Position numbers and translations under genes: made by a program. Of a stretch of 64,000 bases of DNA, positions 1-11,328 are shown in pieces (position 1 is the stretch's first letter; the number at the start of each line of letters is the position of its first letter). The notes under the pieces are model-generated. The model saw only the letters and a list, made by a program, of their open reading frames with translations, searched no databases and was not told the DNA's origin. The DNA lies in the NCBI RefSeq assembly GCF_024169515.1, contig NZ_JAMKCQ010000001.1:1116001-1180000 (forward strand), given 5' to 3'. This DNA is from Erwinia aphidicola. Lineage in GTDB: Bacteria; Pseudomonadota; Gammaproteobacteria; Enterobacterales; Enterobacteriaceae.

Positions 1-1
1 T

Positions 2-826
2 ATTCAGGCATTCATGCGCCGCGCCATCCACAAGGCGATCGACAAAGTGGACCTCACGCAGTCGGCCGCGATGATCCTGGAAAGCCTGACCAAAAATAAC
101 CGCCACCAGCAGCTGCTGGACGATGCGCTGGCGCAGGTATTGCAGCTGATCAACAAGCCCGGCACGCACGAGTTTATCGCCCAGCAGGTGGTGCGCTGGC
201 TGAAGCGCGAACACCCGCTGAAGGAGAAGATGCTGCCGAGCGAGTGGCTGGGTGAGCAGAGCGCCGGCGTGGCGGCGAAAGCGGTGCAGTCGATCCTCAG
301 CGAGATTGAAAATGATGAGTCGCACCAGCTGCGCCAGGGCTTTAACCGCGCGGTGCAGCGGCTGATTACCCGCCTGCGCACCGACGCGGAAATGGCAGAA
401 AAAGCGGAGGAGATTAAAACCTGGCTCAAGCAAGACGAGGCGCTGAACGGCTATATCAGCCAGCTGTGGGGCGATCTCAGAGCCTGGCTGAAGGCCGATC
501 TCGACCGTGAGGACTCACAGCTGCACGCCAAAGTGAGCGCCGCCGGGCAGTGGTTTGGCGAAACGCTGATGCAGGACAGCGCGCTGCGCAGCTCGCTTAA
601 TCAGCATATGGAGGACGCCGCCAGCAGCGTGGCGCCGGAGTTCTCGGCGTTTCTCAGCCGCCATATCAGCGATACGGTAAAAAGCTGGGATGCTAAAGAT
701 ATGTCACATCAGGTGGAGCTGAATATCGGCAGCGATCTGCAGCGCATCCGCATTAACGGCACGCTGGTCGGCGGGGTGATTGGTTTGATTTTGTATCTGC
801 TGTCGCTGTTGCCGCTGGTGCTGTAA
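2..826 (+). CDS. yjiN: DUF445 family inner-membrane protein, C-terminal part
   Basis: The reading frame is open from the first bases of the window, so the 5' end is missing; 274 residues remain, whereas E. coli YjiN has about 426. The visible part is helical and charged and ends in a hydrophobic segment ([19 protein letters not shown]) that should anchor the C-terminus in the inner membrane, as in other DUF445 proteins. The ATG at position 14 is internal and not a credible start. The molecular function of the family is not established. It is followed at once by a palindrome that could act as a terminator. Confidence 0.8.
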   Translation: MQAFMRRAIHKAIDKVDLTQSAAMILESLTKNNRHQQLLDDALAQVLQLINKPGTHEFIAQQVVRWLKREHPLKEKMLPSEWLGEQSAGVAAKAVQSILSEIENDESHQLRQGFNRAVQRLITRLRTDAEMAEKAEEIKTWLKQDEALNGYISQLWGDLRAWLKADLDREDSQLHAKVSAAGQWFGETLMQDSALRSSLNQHMEDAASSVAPEFSAFLSRHISDTVKSWDAKDMSHQVELNIGSDLQRIRINGTLVGGVIGLILYLLSLLPLVL

Positions 827-833
827 GAAAAAA

Positions 834-944
834 GGGCTGACCGAAAAAGAGGGTCAGCCCCTACAGGGGGTAGTGAACGGTGCGCCGTCATCAGGGGCGG
901 CCTGTACCGATCTTGTAGGGGTCGACCGCTTTTCTGGTCGACCC
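834..944. repeat. Head-to-head pair of GTAG-type palindromes
   Basis: The first palindrome (834-864) pairs GGGCTGACC with GGTCAGCCC around an A-rich loop (GAAAAAGA) and ends in CTAC, so its GTAG head lies on the minus strand. The second (915-944) begins GTAGGGG and pairs GGTCGACC with GGTCGACC around a T-rich loop. They sit between convergent yjiN and lptG, where REP elements and bidirectional termination are usual. They share head and layout with the palindromes at 4.9, 8.3, 12.1, 15.5, 16.0, 20.3, 26.4 and 62.8 kb. Confidence 0.75.
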
Positions 945-957
945 GCAACCGCAACAA

Positions 958-2034
958 TTACCTGCGTTTCAACAGCATATATACGCTAATGGCGAAGAAC
1001 GCCGCGCTGGGCAGCAGCGCGCCGAGGATCGGCGGGATGTTATACACCAGGCTCAGCGGGCCGAAAATCTGGTCCAGCACGTAGAACAGGAAGCCAAAGC
1101 TGATCCCGGTCACCACGCGCATCCCCATCGACACGCTGCGCAGCGGTCCGAAGATAAACGACAGCGCCATCAGCATCATCACCGCCACCGACAGCGGCTG
1201 GAAGATTTTGCTCCACATATTCAGCTGATAGCGTCCGGACATCTGGCCGCTCTGCTTCAGATACTTCGAGTAGTTATACAGGCCGGTGATCGACAGCGCC
1301 GCCGGGTCCAGCGCCACCACGCCCAGCTTGTCCGGCGTCAGCGTGGTTTTCCACTCGCCGGTCAGCGTCTGGCTGCCTCTCACCTGCTGCGGGTCAGTCA
1401 GGTCTGATTCATCTACCTGCGCCAGCGCCCACGCTTTTTTATTCGCATCGTACTTGGCCGATGCCGCGTAGCGCACCGACTGCAGGCGGCGCTGCTGGTT
1501 AAAGCTGTAGATGCTGATGCCCGCCAGCTGGTTGTCGTCGCGAATACGTTCAATAAAGATAAAGTTATTCCCGTCCTTCGCCCACAGCCCGCTCTGCGTG
1601 GAGAGCAGCGAACCGCCCACCAGCTGCTGCGCACGGTAGTTACGCGCCATCTGCTCGCCCTGTGGGGCGACAAACTCACCAATCGCCATGGTCAGCAGCA
1701 CCAGCGGGATGGCGGTTTTCATCACCGAGGCGGCAATCTGCATACGGGTAAAGCCGGATGCCTGCATCACCACCAGCTCGCTGCGCTGAGCCAGCGTTCC
1801 GAGGCCCAGCAGCGCCCCCAGCAGCGCCGCCATCGGGAAGAAGATCTCGATATCTTTCGGCACGCTGAGGATGGTGTACAGCCCGGCGCCGAGCGCGGTG
1901 TAGTCGCCCTGCCCGGTTTTACGCAGCTGATCGACAAACTTAATGATGCCGGAGAGCGACACCAGCATAAACAGCGTCGCCATGATGGTATTGAAAATCG
2001 TTTTACCGATATATCTGTCAAGAACGCCAAACAT
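958..2034 (-). CDS. lptG: LPS export ABC transporter permease LptG
   Basis: LptG is one of the two inner-membrane permease subunits of the LptB2FG machine that extracts lipopolysaccharide from the inner membrane and passes it to LptC and the periplasmic bridge. The 358-residue protein has the family layout: three N-terminal membrane helices, a periplasmic beta-jellyroll of roughly residues 130-260, and three C-terminal helices. Its start overlaps the lptF stop (ATG at 2034), indicating translational coupling. The start MFGVLDRYIGKTIF is the one known for the family. Essential gene in relatives; nothing unusual is seen. Confidence 0.97.
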   Translation of the reverse strand: MFGVLDRYIGKTIFNTIMATLFMLVSLSGIIKFVDQLRKTGQGDYTALGAGLYTILSVPKDIEIFFPMAALLGALLGLGTLAQRSELVVMQASGFTRMQIAASVMKTAIPLVLLTMAIGEFVAPQGEQMARNYRAQQLVGGSLLSTQSGLWAKDGNNFIFIERIRDDNQLAGISIYSFNQQRRLQSVRYAASAKYDANKKAWALAQVDESDLTDPQQVRGSQTLTGEWKTTLTPDKLGVVALDPAALSITGLYNYSKYLKQSGQMSGRYQLNMWSKIFQPLSVAVMMLMALSFIFGPLRSVSMGMRVVTGISFGFLFYVLDQIFGPLSLVYNIPPILGALLPSAAFFAISVYMLLKRR

Positions 2035-3134
2035 CAGACCGATCCTCCGCGAGTAAAGCGCGCGCGCAGGCGGCGCATCGGTACGGTATCCCAGGCGTTC
2101 AGCACTATCGCCAGCCCCAGATAAGCCAGGTTAACCACCCACATCCAGAGTGCCGGGTCGAGGCGCCCTTTGCCGCCGCTGGAGCGTAACGAGCTCTGCA
2201 ACAGGAAGAAAATCAGGTAGAGCAGCATGGCGGGCAGCATCGACAGCACGCGCCCCTGGCGTGGGTTGACCACGCTGAGCGGCACCACCATCAGCGCCAT
2301 CACCAGCACCGAGAACACCAGCGTCAGGCGCCAGTGCAGCTCGCTGCGGAAATCGGGTTTATCGGACTGCCACAGGGCTTTCATGCTCATCTGCTCGGAA
2401 TCATTGGGATCCAGAATCGCTTCCTGATGGCCGACAATCGCCTGATAGTTCTTGAAGTCGGTAATGCGGAAGTCGCGCAGCAGCGCGGTGCCTTCGAAGC
2501 GCGTGCCGCTATCCAGCGTCACCACCTGGGAACCATCGGCACGCTGCGACATATGGCCATGATCGGCCACCACCACGGACGGGCGGGCATTGCCCTTCGG
2601 CCGCATCTGCGCCAGGAACACGTTGTCAAAGGTGTTGCCTTTGGTGTTCTCGATAAACAGCACCGACTGGCCATCGCCCGACTGCTGGAACTGCCCGGCC
2701 GCGAGTGCAGCGGCACCCGGGTTGGCTTTGGCGTTCTGCATCACTTCGCTTTGATAGCGCGAGGACCACGGCCCGAGGAAGCCAACGTTGACCGCTGCCA
2801 CCAGCGCGGTAAACAGCATCAGGATCATCGCCGCCTTCACCAGCACGCTTTTGCCTAAACCGCAGGCGTGCATCACCGTGATTTCACTCTCGGTGTATAA
2901 CCGGCCAAGCGTCATCAAAATGGCTAAAAACAGGCTTAACGGCAGGATAAGCTGCGCCATTTCCGGCACGCCAAGGCCCAATAATGTGAGTACTAAATTT
3001 GTTGGAATCTCGCCATCCACCGCGGCTCCCAAAATCCTGACTAACTTCTGGCAAAAGAAGATCAGCAGCAGGATGAACAGGATAGCCAACTGGCTTTTGA
3101 GCGTTTCCCGAACCAGATATCTAATGATGATCAC
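2034..3134 (-). CDS. lptF: LPS export ABC transporter permease LptF
   Basis: Partner permease of LptG in LPS export. At 366 residues it matches the family size and has the same 3 TM - periplasmic jellyroll - 3 TM layout. The start is GTG at 3134 (MIIIRYLVRETL), the same residues and probably the same non-ATG start as in E. coli; no in-frame ATG lies upstream. The gene is divergent from pepA across 256 bp, and lptG follows with a 1-nt overlap, so lptFG is one operon. PepA also acts as a DNA-binding regulator in relatives, but no operator for it was identified here. Confidence 0.97.
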   Translation of the reverse strand: MIIIRYLVRETLKSQLAILFILLLIFFCQKLVRILGAAVDGEIPTNLVLTLLGLGVPEMAQLILPLSLFLAILMTLGRLYTESEITVMHACGLGKSVLVKAAMILMLFTALVAAVNVGFLGPWSSRYQSEVMQNAKANPGAAALAAGQFQQSGDGQSVLFIENTKGNTFDNVFLAQMRPKGNARPSVVVADHGHMSQRADGSQVVTLDSGTRFEGTALLRDFRITDFKNYQAIVGHQEAILDPNDSEQMSMKALWQSDKPDFRSELHWRLTLVFSVLVMALMVVPLSVVNPRQGRVLSMLPAMLLYLIFFLLQSSLRSSGGKGRLDPALWMWVVNLAYLGLAIVLNAWDTVPMRRLRARFTRGGSV

Positions 3135-3256
3135 GCTGAGTACGCCTGTGAAAACTTGTCTTTTTGCAGGAAAATCGCTAGTTTCATCGCTTACACGCCA
3201 TTTTTTCTATCAATGGCCCAAGTCATAGCTAAAATAGTATGACAACAATCGCGTTC

Positions 3257-3287
3257 TGGTGATGCAAAAAAAAACTTATTATCACCA
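3257..3287. promoter_or_regulatory. Inverted repeat with A-rich centre, lptF-pepA intergenic region
   Basis: TGGTGAT (3257-3263) and ATCACCA (3281-3287) form perfect 7-bp arms around a 17-nt A-rich spacer, about 105 bp before pepA. This could be an operator or a small hairpin. No protein was assigned to it. Confidence 0.3.
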
Positions 3288-3375
3288 AAACTCAATCTGA
3301 CAGCGACATATTGCACCAGCGCTATACGGTACGAAAGCGGTCCATTCTAGCCGGAGCAAGCGCCGTTGTCTTTAA

Positions 3376-4899
<1,524 letters not shown>

Positions 4900-4906
4900 T
4901 CCCGGC

Positions 4907-4937
4907 GGGGCGACCGAAAAAGAAGGTCGCCCCCTAC
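4907..4937 (-). repeat. GTAG-type palindrome, A-rich loop variant
   Basis: GGGGCGACC pairs with GGTCGCCCC around the loop GAAAAAGAA; CTAC at 4934-4937 is the head on the minus strand. It uses almost the same loop as the copies at 834 and 26381, although the stems differ. Confidence 0.7.
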
Positions 4938-4965
4938 AGTTTTATCGCAATCATTTGGCATCATT

Positions 4966-5415
4966 ATGAAAAACGCAACTTTCTATCTGCTGGAAACCGA
5001 CACCCCGGTTGACGGGCTGAGCGCGCAGGAAGCGCTGGTCTGTGACCTGGCCGAGGCGCGCTGGCGGGAAGGGAAACGCGTGCTGGTCGCCTGCCAGGAT
5101 GAAGCCCAGGCTATCCGCCTGGATGAAGCCCTGTGGCAGCGTCCGGCCAGCGCCTTTGTGCCGCATAATCTGGCGGGTGAAGGCCCGAAATATGGCGCAC
5201 CGGTCGAACTGGCCTGGCCGCAGCGGCGCGGAAACTCGCCGCGTGACCTGCTGATCAGCCTGCTGCCGCAGTTTGCAGATTTTGCCACCGCTTTCTATGA
5301 AGTGATAGACTTCGTTCCCTATGAAGCATCCTTGAAACAGCTGGCGCGCGACCGCTACAAAGCGTATCGCAGCGTTGGATTCCACTTGAATACGGCAACG
5401 CCGCCCCTTGCCTAA
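4966..5415 (+). CDS. holC: DNA polymerase III subunit chi
   Basis: Chi is the clamp-loader accessory subunit that links the DNA polymerase III holoenzyme to single-strand binding protein. The 149 residues match the E. coli protein in size and along the whole length (MKNATFYLL at the start, the central FVPHNLAGEGP, and the C-terminal RYKAYR). No strong ribosome-binding site is seen before the ATG. It is followed after 12 bp by valS, the conserved pepA-holC-valS order. Confidence 0.95.
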   Translation: MKNATFYLLETDTPVDGLSAQEALVCDLAEARWREGKRVLVACQDEAQAIRLDEALWQRPASAFVPHNLAGEGPKYGAPVELAWPQRRGNSPRDLLISLLPQFADFATAFYEVIDFVPYEASLKQLARDRYKAYRSVGFHLNTATPPLA

Positions 5416-5427
5416 GACATAGCAGAA

Positions 5428-8283
5428 ATGGAAAAGACATATAACCCGCAAGATATCGAGCAGCCGCTCTACGAGCACTGGGAACAACAGGGCTACTTCA
5501 AACCGAATGGCGACACCAGCCAGGAAAGCTTCTGCATCATGATCCCGCCGCCGAACGTCACCGGTAGCTTGCATATGGGGCACGCCTTCCAGCAGACCAT
5601 CATGGACACCATGATCCGCTACCAGCGCATGCAGGGTAAAAACACCCTGTGGCAGGCGGGTACCGACCACGCGGGCATCGCCACGCAGATGGTGGTTGAG
5701 CGTAAAATCGCCGCCGAAGAGGGCAAAACCCGTAAAGATTATGGCCGTGATGCGTTCATCGAAAAAATCTGGCAGTGGAAGGCCGAGTCTGGCGGCACTA
5801 TCACCCGTCAGATGCGCCGTCTGGGCAACTCCGTGGACTGGGAGCGCGAGCGCTTCACCATGGATGAAGGCCTGTCGAACGCGGTGAAAGAAGTGTTCGT
5901 GCGCCTGCACAAAGAGAACCTGATCTACCGCGGCAAGCGCCTGGTGAACTGGGATCCGAAGCTGCGCACCGCGATTTCTGATCTCGAAGTGGAAAACCGC
6001 GAGTCGAAAGGCTCGATGTGGCACATCCGCTACCCGCTGGCCGACGGCGTGAAAACCGCTGACGGTAAAGATTACCTGGTGGTCGCCACCACCCGCCCGG
6101 AAACCGTACTCGGTGATACCGGCGTGGCGGTCAACCCGGAAGATCCGCGCTACAAAGATCTGATCGGCAAATTCCTCGTGCTGCCGCTGGTCGGTCGCCG
6201 CATTCCGATTGTGGGCGATGAGCATGCCGATATGGAGAAAGGCACCGGCTGCGTGAAGATCACCCCGGCGCACGACTTCAACGACTACGAAGTGGGCCGT
6301 CGTCACAAGCTGCCGATGATCAACATCCTGACTTTCGACGGTGATATCCGCGAAAGCGCCCAGGTTTACGACACCAACGGCGAAGAGTCTGACGCCTGCG
6401 ACCCGACCATTCCGGCGGCGTTCCAGAAGCTGGAACGCTTCGCGGCGCGTAAAGCGATTGTCGCGGCGATTGATGCACTCGGCCTGCTGGATGAGATCAA
6501 ACCGCACGACCTGACCGTGCCTTACGGCGACCGTGGCGGCGTGGTGATCGAGCCGATGCTGACCGACCAGTGGTACGTGCGCACCGCTCCGCTGGCGAAA
6601 GTGGCGGTAGAAGCGGTGGAACAGGGTGATATCCAGTTCGTGCCGAAGCAGTATGAGAACATGTACTTCTCCTGGATGCGTGACATTCAGGACTGGTGCA
6701 TCTCCCGCCAGCTGTGGTGGGGCCACCGTATTCCGGCCTGGTACGATGCCGAAGGCAACGTCTATGTGGCGCGCAGCGAAGCAGAAGCGCGTGCGGAAAA
6801 CAACATCGCGCCCGAGGTGGTGCTGACCCAGGACGAAGACGTGCTCGACACCTGGTTCTCCTCCGGCCTGTGGACCTTCTCCACCCTCGGCTGGCCGGAG
6901 AACACCGAAGCGCTGCGCACCTTCCACCCGACCAGCGTGCTGGTCAGCGGCTTCGATATCATCTTCTTCTGGATTGCGCGCATGATCATGCTGACCATGC
7001 ACTTCATCAAGGACGAAGACGGTAAGCCGCAGGTGCCGTTTAAAACCGTCTACATGACCGGCCTGATCCGCGACGACGAAGGGCAGAAAATGTCCAAGTC
7101 GAAGGGTAACGTGATCGATCCGCTGGATATGGTTGACGGGATTTCGCTGGAAGACCTGCTGGAAAAACGCACCGGTAACATGATGCAGCCGCAGCTGGCG
7201 GAGAAGATCCGCAAGCGCACCGAGAAGCAGTTCCCCAACGGCATTGAGCCGCACGGCACCGATGCCCTGCGCTTCACGCTGGCGGCGCTGGCCTCAACCG
7301 GCCGCGACATCAACTGGGATATGAAGCGCCTGGAAGGTTACCGCAACTTCTGTAACAAGCTGTGGAACGCCAGCCGCTTTGTGCTGATGAACACCCAGGA
7401 GCACGACTGCGGCTTCAACGGTGGCGAGCTGGAACTGTCGCTGGCGGACCGCTGGATCCTCGCGGAATTCAACGAAACCGTGAAGGCCTACCGCGGCGCG
7501 CTGGACAGCTACCGCTTCGATATCGCCGCCAACATCCTGTATGAGTTCACCTGGAACCAGTTCTGCGACTGGTATCTGGAGCTGGCGAAGCCGGTGATGA
7601 ACGGCGGGACTGAAGCCCAGCTGCGCGGCACGCGTAATACGCTGGTGACGGTTCTGGAAGCGTTGCTGCGCCTGGCGCACCCAATTATTCCATTTATTAC
7701 CGAAACCATCTGGCAGCAGGTGAAAGTGCTGAAGAACATCAGCGACGACACCATCATGCTGCAGCCGATGCCGGAGTTCAGCGCAAGCCGCGTTGATGCC
7801 GCTGCAATGGCCGATACCGAATGGCTGAAGCAGGCTATCGTCGCGGTGCGTAATATTCGCAACGAGATGAATATCTCCCCGGCTAAGCCGCTGGACGTGC
7901 TGCTGCGCGGCGCCAGTGCCGACGTGGTGCGTCGCGTTAACGACAACCACAACTTCCTGAAAACCCTGGCGCGCCTTACCACGCTGGCGCTGCTGCCAGC
8001 GGGTGAAAAAGGCCCGGTTGCCGTGACCAAGCTGGTTGATGGTGCTGAACTGCTGATCCCGATGGCGGACCTGGTGGATAAAGCGGCGGAGCTGGAACGT
8101 CTGGCGAAGGAAGTGGCGAAAGTGGAAGTGGAGATGGAAAAAATCACCACCAAGCTGGGCAACGAAGGGTTTGTGGCGCGCGCACCGGAAGCGGTAGTGG
8201 CGAAAGAGCGCGAGCGCCTGGCCGATTTCGAGCAGGCTAAGAGCAAACTGATTGAGCAGCAGGCGGTTATCGCCGCGCTGTAA
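5428..8283 (+). CDS. valS: Valyl-tRNA synthetase
   Basis: Class I aminoacyl-tRNA synthetase charging tRNA-Val, with editing of mischarged threonine. The length of 951 residues equals the E. coli enzyme. The HIGH motif appears as GSLHMGHAF near residue 45 and the KMSKS motif as [10 protein letters not shown] near residue 553; between them lies the CP1 editing insert, and the last about 70 residues form the valine-specific C-terminal coiled coil ([19 protein letters not shown]). The start follows holC by 12 bp. Very long antisense reading frames over this gene are shadows of its GC-rich codons. Confidence 0.98.
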   Translation: MEKTYNPQDIEQPLYEHWEQQGYFKPNGDTSQESFCIMIPPPNVTGSLHMGHAFQQTIMDTMIRYQRMQGKNTLWQAGTDHAGIATQMVVERKIAAEEGKTRKDYGRDAFIEKIWQWKAESGGTITRQMRRLGNSVDWERERFTMDEGLSNAVKEVFVRLHKENLIYRGKRLVNWDPKLRTAISDLEVENRESKGSMWHIRYPLADGVKTADGKDYLVVATTRPETVLGDTGVAVNPEDPRYKDLIGKFLVLPLVGRRIPIVGDEHADMEKGTGCVKITPAHDFNDYEVGRRHKLPMINILTFDGDIRESAQVYDTNGEESDACDPTIPAAFQKLERFAARKAIVAAIDALGLLDEIKPHDLTVPYGDRGGVVIEPMLTDQWYVRTAPLAKVAVEAVEQGDIQFVPKQYENMYFSWMRDIQDWCISRQLWWGHRIPAWYDAEGNVYVARSEAEARAENNIAPEVVLTQDEDVLDTWFSSGLWTFSTLGWPENTEALRTFHPTSVLVSGFDIIFFWIARMIMLTMHFIKDEDGKPQVPFKTVYMTGLIRDDEGQKMSKSKGNVIDPLDMVDGISLEDLLEKRTGNMMQPQLAEKIRKRTEKQFPNGIEPHGTDALRFTLAALASTGRDINWDMKRLEGYRNFCNKLWNASRFVLMNTQEHDCGFNGGELELSLADRWILAEFNETVKAYRGALDSYRFDIAANILYEFTWNQFCDWYLELAKPVMNGGTEAQLRGTRNTLVTVLEALLRLAHPIIPFITETIWQQVKVLKNISDDTIMLQPMPEFSASRVDAAAMADTEWLKQAIVAVRNIRNEMNISPAKPLDVLLRGASADVVRRVNDNHNFLKTLARLTTLALLPAGEKGPVAVTKLVDGAELLIPMADLVDKAAELERLAKEVAKVEVEMEKITTKLGNEGFVARAPEAVVAKERERLADFEQAKSKLIEQQAVIAAL

Positions 8284-8290
8284 AATGAGC

Positions 8291-8351
8291 GGGAGGGGCA
8301 TGCCCCTCCCCTACAACACCCGTAGGGGCGCGGCATGCCGCGCCCTTTTTT
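8291..8351. repeat. Head-to-head pair of GTAG palindromes acting as bidirectional terminator
   Basis: Copy 1 (8291-8314) is GGGAGGGG-CATG-CCCCTCCC followed by CTAC; copy 2 (8322-8345) is GTAGGGGCGCGG-CATG-CCGCGCCC followed by a run of T. The heads face each other across 7 nt. The T run after copy 2 makes it a good rho-independent terminator for valS; copy 1 lies downstream of the M48 gene on the other strand, but no U-tract follows it in that direction. Confidence 0.75.
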
Positions 8352-9375
8352 ATTGCCGCGATCCGTCCTGAATCGCCCTGATGCGCGCAGGCATATCCGG
8401 GTGGGTACTCATCCATTCCGGCAGACTCAACCCGCCGCTCACCTTCTCCCCCGACTGCGCCAGCTGCTGATAAATCTGCACCATCGCCGCCAGAGAGCGC
8501 CCCTGCGCCTTCATCTGTGCCACCGCGTACTCGTCCGCTTCGCGCTCCATACTGCGCGAGAACTGCAGCTGGTTAACAAAGGCGGCGGACTGCAGCAGCG
8601 TATCGCCGATGCCGCTGACGTCCCCGGTTAGCCACAGATAGCTGAGGCTGACCAGCGAAGAGCGCACCAGCATGCGCATTGGGTGACGGTAAGCGTGATG
8701 GCCGATTTCGTGCAGCATCACCGCCGCCAGCGCATCGTCGCTTTTCGCCATCTGCACCAGCTCATCGCTGATAATCAGCGTGCCGTCCGTCAGCATAAAG
8801 GCGTTGGGACCGCCGGAGAAATGCATCACCTTCAGCCGCAGCGGCGTCGGGTCATCTTTCATCTCAGCGGGCACGGTGGCGGCGAACAGGCCCTGTAAGC
8901 GCTTAAGCTGCCCGACCGCCAGCTGCCCGCTGCTAAAGCCGCTGTTTTGTAGCAGGGTGAAAGTCTGCTGCCCCACCTGACGCTCAACGTAGCTGGGGAT
9001 ATGGCGCGCCAGCACGCTGCTGACGGCGGGCAGGATCACCCAGACATACAGCGCGATAGCCGCCAGCGTTGCCAGCAGCATCAGGCCGACGCCGCGACGA
9101 TGCTGCTCCAGCCGGTGAACCAGCCCCGGGCGATGGCGCTGCTGCCACCACTGGCGAAACGCAGCGTCATCCTGCGGCACAAAGCGGCCGCCGTCGGCAA
9201 AGGTCAGCGTCAGGGGGATGGTGCCGAGCGCAGCGGAAACCTTAACCGCGCTCAGCAGCTGGATCTGCTGCTGCCCACCCTGCTCCAGCGTCAGATGGCG
9301 CTCGCCCAGTGTGAGACGGGCAGCCTCGCGAGCTGCCCGTCCAGGGGACTGATAGTAGCCGTTCAGCTGCAGCAT
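8350..9375 (-). CDS. M48 family membrane-associated zinc metallopeptidase
   Basis: The 341-residue protein has an N-terminal cytoplasmic stretch, a membrane segment near residue 95 (MLLATLAAIALYVWVIL) and an M48 peptidase domain with the zinc site HEIGH near residue 222 and the third ligand in EREADEYA near residue 285. Peptidases of this type degrade or assemble envelope proteins. The ATG overlaps the yjgN stop by one base (TGATG), so the two are co-translated. Its substrate is unknown. Confidence 0.85.
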   Translation of the reverse strand: MLQLNGYYQSPGRAAREAARLTLGERHLTLEQGGQQQIQLLSAVKVSAALGTIPLTLTFADGGRFVPQDDAAFRQWWQQRHRPGLVHRLEQHRRGVGLMLLATLAAIALYVWVILPAVSSVLARHIPSYVERQVGQQTFTLLQNSGFSSGQLAVGQLKRLQGLFAATVPAEMKDDPTPLRLKVMHFSGGPNAFMLTDGTLIISDELVQMAKSDDALAAVMLHEIGHHAYRHPMRMLVRSSLVSLSYLWLTGDVSGIGDTLLQSAAFVNQLQFSRSMEREADEYAVAQMKAQGRSLAAMVQIYQQLAQSGEKVSGGLSLPEWMSTHPDMPARIRAIQDGSRQ

Positions 9376-10562
9376 CAGATGCCCGGGTTAAGATCGAACG
9401 CCGCCACCACTTCTTCCGCCACGGCGGTACGCGCCGATTCGTGGTGCGCACTGATATCCAGCAGGGAGATATCGCCTTCCAGCGCGGTGGCGTTCGCCAG
9501 ATAGCGCGCCAGACGAATTTCAGCAATTGGCGCACCCAGGCCCAGCGTGAAGATCACAATCAGGGTATTGGTCAGCGTCAGCGCAAGGAATGAACCTGTC
9601 GATAAAGTTGACTTAAGGCGCAGTTTTTCACCAAGTTGAGTCTGGCCGAAAACATAATTGCGCTGTGCGGCAATTAAATAGGCGGAGGAAACCAGCCCGC
9701 CGAAAATTAACACCACAAAGGTCAGGAAAATATTAAACAGATTGCCGCCCATCAGGTTGCCCATCATCGCTGGATCGCTCATGCCCATCGCGGCGGCATA
9801 AATAAGCGAAATAAACAGCGAGCCAATCAGCATCCCGGCGACAATCAGGAATGGCAGCATAATCGCGAAGCTGATTAATACCATTTTGATAAAGGTCTTT
9901 TTCTGCAGCTCAGCCTTAAAGGGCTGCTGGCCGTAAAACATATTATTGATATACAGGTCGTGATTCATTGCCGCAACCGTGCCCTGCACCGCTGCCAGCC
10001 CGGCGAGGAACAGCACAAAGCACAGCACGCCAACGGTCAGGGCCGCGCTGATATTGCCGCTGGTCGCCGCCATCATGCCAATCATACCCACCACCAGATA
10101 CAGGGCGGCAATCATCAGCACCGGTGCCAGATACATGGTCCAGTAAGCGCGGCCAATGCGGCAGTGATAGTTAAAGCGCACGCCGCGGAAGCTGCTCATC
10201 AGCGCGTTGTAGCGCCAGCTGCGCACCACAATCCACGGCACCAGCGCAAAGAACGCCAGCAGGAACACCAGTGAAATGGTCGGCAATGCGGCGGAGAGAA
10301 TAAAGAACAGCACCAGACCGACAAAGACAATAATGCGCCCTTTCAGAATGTCGATCGGGCGGGCATGATAATCAAAACGGTCACCGGCGATTTCGGTATT
10401 GCCATAGAAATAACGGCGGCGGCGCACGGTCGCCCAGGCGGAATAAATCCCCAGGGTAATGATGGTCAGTAATGCGTTGACCAGCCAGATAGAGAAATAT
10501 TCGCCGGAACGGCCATGAAACAGCACAGCATGGCGCTGTGAAGTCGAGGTATTGTTTTCCAT
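9375..10562 (-). CDS. yjgN: DUF898 family inner-membrane protein YjgN
   Basis: The 395-residue polytopic protein matches the DUF898/YjgN family: an N-terminal motif (HGRSGEYFSIWLVN) and WAYR-like repeats of the family (SAWATVRRRRYFYGNT, SAYLIAAQRNYVF) between about eight hydrophobic segments. Function is unknown. It is the first gene of a two-gene operon with the M48 peptidase, and the one-base overlap suggests that the membrane protein and the peptidase act together. ATG at 10562 follows an AGGAA-type site. Confidence 0.88.
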   Translation of the reverse strand: MENNTSTSQRHAVLFHGRSGEYFSIWLVNALLTIITLGIYSAWATVRRRRYFYGNTEIAGDRFDYHARPIDILKGRIIVFVGLVLFFILSAALPTISLVFLLAFFALVPWIVVRSWRYNALMSSFRGVRFNYHCRIGRAYWTMYLAPVLMIAALYLVVGMIGMMAATSGNISAALTVGVLCFVLFLAGLAAVQGTVAAMNHDLYINNMFYGQQPFKAELQKKTFIKMVLISFAIMLPFLIVAGMLIGSLFISLIYAAAMGMSDPAMMGNLMGGNLFNIFLTFVVLIFGGLVSSAYLIAAQRNYVFGQTQLGEKLRLKSTLSTGSFLALTLTNTLIVIFTLGLGAPIAEIRLARYLANATALEGDISLLDISAHHESARTAVAEEVVAAFDLNPGI

Positions 10563-10786
10563 TAGATTTTCTTCCTGAAAATAAGAATAGTTATCTGCCA
10601 GGCAGATTATTAAAGTTAAATAAGTAGCGCGGCTATTTAAGCATGCCCCTCAGAAACGGACAATAAATAATTATCATTCAGCTTAATAGCGGTCTCTCAG
10701 GGGCGTTGCCACTGCGCAGGCATTGCATCAATACGCCACCAGTGTTATTACACTTACCTGCTGCCGAACTGCTATGAGCCTGAGTT

Positions 10787-11290
10787 ATGACTACCGCTAT
10801 AAATTCCACCCTGCTGGTGCGCCCGATCGCTGCTGCGGATAATCCCCACATTGCCGCCGTAATCCGCGCCGTGTCTGCCGAATTTGGCCTGACGGCGGAT
10901 AAAGGCTATACCGTCTCCGACCCGAATCTCGATCATCTGTTTGAGGTTTACAGCGCAGCCAGCTGCGCCTATTGGGTGGTCGAGCTGGAAGGGAAAGTGG
11001 TGGGCGGTGGCGGTGTCGCACCGCTGGCGGGCAGCGATGCCGATGTCTGCGAGCTGCAGAAAATGTATTTCCTGCCGCAGGTGCGCGGCCTCGGGCTGGC
11101 ACGTCGCCTGGCGATTCAGGCCATGGATTACGCCCGCGAGTGCGGCTTTAAGCGCTGCTACCTGGAAACCACCGCTTCGCTCACGCGCGCAATCCGCCTG
11201 TATGAGCACCTCGGTTTTTCCCATATCGACGGGCCGATGGGCTTTACCGGCCATGTCGACTGCGAAGTGACGATGCTGAAAAGTTTGTAA
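10787..11290 (+). CDS. yjgM: GNAT family N-acetyltransferase YjgM
   Basis: The 167-residue protein is one GNAT domain. The acetyl-CoA loop region is visible as [13 protein letters not shown] (residues about 95-107), preceded by the beta-4 strand ELQKMYF, and it aligns along its length with E. coli YjgM. The substrate is not known. The start has only a weak ribosome-binding site; another ATG 13 bp upstream is out of frame. It is convergent with miaE across a short GC-rich hairpin. Confidence 0.85.
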   Translation: MTTAINSTLLVRPIAAADNPHIAAVIRAVSAEFGLTADKGYTVSDPNLDHLFEVYSAASCAYWVVELEGKVVGGGGVAPLAGSDADVCELQKMYFLPQVRGLGLARRLAIQAMDYARECGFKRCYLETTASLTRAIRLYEHLGFSHIDGPMGFTGHVDCEVTMLKSL

Positions 11291-11296
11291 CCGTGG

Positions 11297-11320
11297 CGGG
11301 CGCACCATCCAAGCGCCCCC
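11297..11320. terminator. GC-rich hairpin between convergent yjgM and miaE
   Basis: GGGCGC and GCGCCC form a stem around a 9-nt loop in the 38 bp between the two stop codons. There is no T run on the plus strand, so strength as an intrinsic terminator is uncertain. Confidence 0.4.
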
Positions 11321-11328
11321 CAACCCTG

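Noticed and set aside
4951..7254. A 767-codon open frame on the minus strand over holC and valS
   Set aside because: It is antisense to two certain genes, rich in His, Arg, Gln and Val as expected from the complement of GC-rich codons, and has no domain or ribosome site.
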